From Desulfoglaeba alkanexedens ALDC (GTDB taxonomy: Bacteria; Desulfobacterota; Syntrophobacteria; Syntrophobacterales; DSM-9756): 64,000 bases of DNA. The notes below the pieces were generated by a model. It was given only the letters and a program-made list of their open reading frames with translations. It made no database searches and was not told the DNA's origin. Shown in pieces: positions 61,821-64,000 of this stretch. Location of the stretch: positions 1,977,501 through 2,041,500 of the forward strand of contig NZ_CP040098.1 of NCBI RefSeq assembly GCF_005377625.1, written 5' to 3'. Each line of letters starts with the position of its first letter. Position 1 is the stretch's first letter. Made by a program: the position numbers and the translations under genes.

Positions 61821-64000
61821 ATGCACGAAAGGCTCTTGGAAGGAATTCTCAAGCCCGGCCGCTACACGGGCGGTGAATTCAACGCTCACAACAAGGACTT
61901 CGAAAGTGCGCAGGTCCGCTTCGCCCTGGCTTTCCCCGACGTCTACGAGGTGGGGTTCAGCCACTTGGGTCTGCGCCTGCTTTATCATCTACTGAATCGG
62001 AAGGAAGCCGTTCTCGCCGACCGCGTCTACGCCCCCTGGCCCGATTTCGAAGCGCGCCTGAGGGAGACCGGGGAACCCCTCCAGGGCATCGAAAGCGGGC
62101 GGCCCCTCCACGAATTCGACTTTGTGGGCGTGAGCCTCCAGTACGAACTGAGCTACACGAACATCTTCACGTTGCTGGACCTGGGTCGCATCCCTTTTTC
62201 GGCCGGCGAGCGCACCGTGCGGGATCCCTGGGTCATTGCCGGCGGGCCTTGCGCATTCAACCCCGAGCCGCTGGCGGATTTCTTCGATTTCATCGTGCTC
62301 GGCGAAGCCGAGGACGTGTTCGACCCCCTCATCCGCCTTCATGAAGCCTGGCGGCGGGCCCGGGCCTCCCGAAGGGAGTTTCTCGAAGCCGTTCGAAAGA
62401 TCCGGGGCGTCTACGTTCCGTCCTTCTTTTCCGTCCGATACCGCAAAGACGGCGAGGTGGAGGCGATCGAGCCGGAATTTCCGGACTACGTGCGGGTGGA
62501 AAAGCGCGTGATCAGCGATCTGGACTCGGCCTCGCCGCTTCCCGAGCGGCCGCTGGTGCCCCTGGTGGACGTTGTCCACAACCGGCTGAGCGTGGAGATC
62601 GCTAGAGGATGCACCCGTGGTTGCCGCTTCTGCCAGGCGGGTTTCATCTACCGCCCGGTGCGGGAACGGGACCCGCAAGCGGTGATTGCGTCGGCGACCG
62701 AGGCGTTGCGCCAGAGCGGATACGAAGAACTGTCACTGCTTTCCTTGAGCGCCGGGGATTACAGCGGAATCGAGCCCCTTCTGGCCGCACTCATGGAACG
62801 ATGCGGCCCGGAGCGGGTGGCCGTGTCGCTGCCGTCCATGCGCGTGGGGACCCTCACCCCGGAACTCATGGAATGTATCCGCAAGGTGCGGAAAACCGGC
62901 TTCACCGTGGCGCCGGAAGCCGGAAGCGAACGGCTCCGCCGGGTGATCAACAAGGACGTGAGCGACCGGGACCTGCTGGAAACGGCTGAAAACGCCTTTC
63001 AGCTCGGCTGGAAACTGATCAAGCTCTACTTCATGATCGGTCTTCCGACGGAAACGGAAGACGACATCGAAGCCCTGATTCGCCTTTCGCTGGAAGCACT
63101 GGAAGTGGCCAAGCGCTGGAGGGCTTCCGTGAACGTGAGCGTCTCGACTTTCGTTCCGAAACCGTTCACGGCCTTCCAGTGGAGGGGGCAGCTGGAGCGA
63201 GATGAGGTCGAACGGCGTCTGGCCCGGGTGAAGCAAGGGTGCAGGCGACCGGGCCTCAAGGTCAAATGGAACGATCCGGACCAGAGCGTCCTGGAAGCGG
63301 TTTTCTCGCGGGGAGACCGTCGGCTGAGTGCCGTCCTCAGGCGGGCATGGGAACAGGGTGCGCGTTTCGACAGCTGGTCCGAACATATGAAGACGGACGT
63401 CTGGGGGAAGGCTTTTCGTGAAGCGGGCCTGGACCCTCACTGGTATGCTCAGCGGGAACTGGAACGGGATTCGGTGCTGCCGTGGGATCACCTGTCCGCA
63501 GGGGTTGAAAAGGCGTTCCTTTGGAAGGAATACGAGCGGGCCCTGGCTGAGGAATACACGGAGGACTGCCGCCGGGGAAGATGCGGGGCCTGCGGTGCCT
63601 GCGATCACGAGACCGTCGCGCCGGTGATTCGGGAAAAAGCGCCGCTGCGGACGGCCCAGCAAGCGCTCCCGGCCGTCGCGGGCGATCGAAGTTTTCTCTG
63701 CTGGATCCGCTACCGGAAGGAGGGTCCGGCACGCTTCATCGGCCAACTGGAATTGAGCCGGGTGCTGGAGCGGGCGCTTCGGAGGTCGGGGCTCCCGGTG
63801 GCCTACAGCGCCGGGTTTCATCCTCATGTGAAGGTCTCGTTCGGAGAGGCTCTTCCCCTGGGGATGGAAAGCGAAGCGGAGGAGGCGTATCTGGTGCTCA
63901 CCGAACCCCTCGATGCCGCTGACGTGCGGAACCGGCTCAACCCCTGCCTGCCCGCAGGGGTTGAGGTGTTGGAAGCCGCCCGCGTGGAGCGGCGGCAGCC
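61821..64000 (+). CDS. B12-binding-type radical-SAM protein with C-terminal DUF2344 (partial at window end)
   Basis: The frame is open from ATG 61821 (AAGGA five bases upstream) to the window end, giving 726 residues. An N-terminal B12-binding-like region (FALAFPDVYEVGFSHLGLRLLYHLL) is followed by the radical-SAM motif CTRGCRFC (Cys264, 268, 271), TVAPEAGSERLRRVINKD and a Cys cluster RCGACGACDHE, then the start of a DUF2344-like domain (IRYRKEGPARFIGQLELSRVLERALRRSGLPVAYSAGFHPHVKVSF). This is the TIGR03960/TIGR03936 type, fused here. Function is unproven; it is often encoded near rplU/rng genes. It lies 23 bases after the IscS-like gene. Confidence 0.9.
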   Translation, partial: MHERLLEGILKPGRYTGGEFNAHNKDFESAQVRFALAFPDVYEVGFSHLGLRLLYHLLNRKEAVLADRVYAPWPDFEARLRETGEPLQGIESGRPLHEFDFVGVSLQYELSYTNIFTLLDLGRIPFSAGERTVRDPWVIAGGPCAFNPEPLADFFDFIVLGEAEDVFDPLIRLHEAWRRARASRREFLEAVRKIRGVYVPSFFSVRYRKDGEVEAIEPEFPDYVRVEKRVISDLDSASPLPERPLVPLVDVVHNRLSVEIARGCTRGCRFCQAGFIYRPVRERDPQAVIASATEALRQSGYEELSLLSLSAGDYSGIEPLLAALMERCGPERVAVSLPSMRVGTLTPELMECIRKVRKTGFTVAPEAGSERLRRVINKDVSDRDLLETAENAFQLGWKLIKLYFMIGLPTETEDDIEALIRLSLEALEVAKRWRASVNVSVSTFVPKPFTAFQWRGQLERDEVERRLARVKQGCRRPGLKVKWNDPDQSVLEAVFSRGDRRLSAVLRRAWEQGARFDSWSEHMKTDVWGKAFREAGLDPHWYAQRELERDSVLPWDHLSAGVEKAFLWKEYERALAEEYTEDCRRGRCGACGACDHETVAPVIREKAPLRTAQQALPAVAGDRSFLCWIRYRKEGPARFIGQLELSRVLERALRRSGLPVAYSAGFHPHVKVSFGEALPLGMESEAEEAYLVLTEPLDAADVRNRLNPCLPAGVEVLEAARVERRQ

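Overview
The window reads as a chromosome segment of a strictly anaerobic, probably sulfate-reducing or syntrophic member of the Desulfobacterota (Syntrophobacter/Desulfoglaeba-like; this is inference from gene content, not a database match). Supporting signs are a glycyl-radical alkylsuccinate synthase, a two-subunit B12 mutase, several radical-SAM enzymes, an IscS-like protein without its PLP lysine, TamA/TamB outer-membrane assembly genes and many two-component proteins. Most of the chromosome is G+C-rich; the block around 13.3-16.5 kb is visibly more A+T-rich.

Region 1 (1-1164, + strand) is the end of a biotin operon (bioF fragment, bioD). Region 2 (about 1.4-26.9 kb) is a single-strand (-) catabolic island for anaerobic n-alkane oxidation by fumarate addition. 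Read in transcription order it has a FadL-type outer-membrane channel, an acyl-CoA ligase, the large subunit of a methylmalonyl-CoA-mutase-like enzyme, an MmgE/PrpD protein, the B12 subunit, MeaB, an FKBP isomerase, a radical-SAM/SPASM protein, a second MmgE/PrpD gene broken by an in-frame TGA, and a ferredoxin-fused radical-SAM protein. A second unit follows in the D-C-A-B order known from benzylsuccinate synthase operons: activase, small subunit, catalytic subunit, small subunit. Behind it come an additional Cys-rich small protein, a zinc-ribbon gene with an in-frame TGA (selenocysteine candidate), a MoxR ATPase, a VWA/HEXXH protein, an SCP2-like protein, a flavin-binding protein, a MoaD-like protein, a 173-residue unknown and a second MoxR ATPase. 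GG-N10-GC (sigma-54 type) elements precede both the activase gene and fadL. Together the genes would take up an alkane, add it to fumarate, activate the product with CoA and rearrange its carbon skeleton; no dedicated decarboxylase is recognisable.

Region 3 (27.3-28.2 kb) is a junction: an IS3 remnant with both ends, the second copy of a 198-bp repeat (first copy at 12.6 kb), a terminator, and tRNA-Lys(CTT) and tRNA-Arg(TCG). Region 4 (28.3-33.1 kb, -) holds a hybrid sensor kinase, a response regulator, another sensor kinase and a truncated periplasmic binding protein. Region 5 (33.3-45.1 kb, +) holds a MoxR/CoxE-like VWA pair, ttcA, polA, two small OB-like proteins, a KamA/ATP-grasp/ATP-grasp-GNAT trio that looks like a small biosynthetic operon, and a YitT membrane protein.

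Region 6 (45.1-51.7 kb) has an NtrC-type regulator, CorA and an MscS-type channel, bounded by related composite palindromic repeats in inverted orientation. Region 7 (51.7-60.3 kb, -) has an M20 peptidase, a GNAT acetyltransferase, tamB, tamA and a small membrane protein. Region 8 (60.5 kb to the end, +) has an IscS homologue with Gln in place of the PLP lysine and a B12-binding-type radical-SAM protein that runs off the window. All calls are from reading the sequence; no searches were run.
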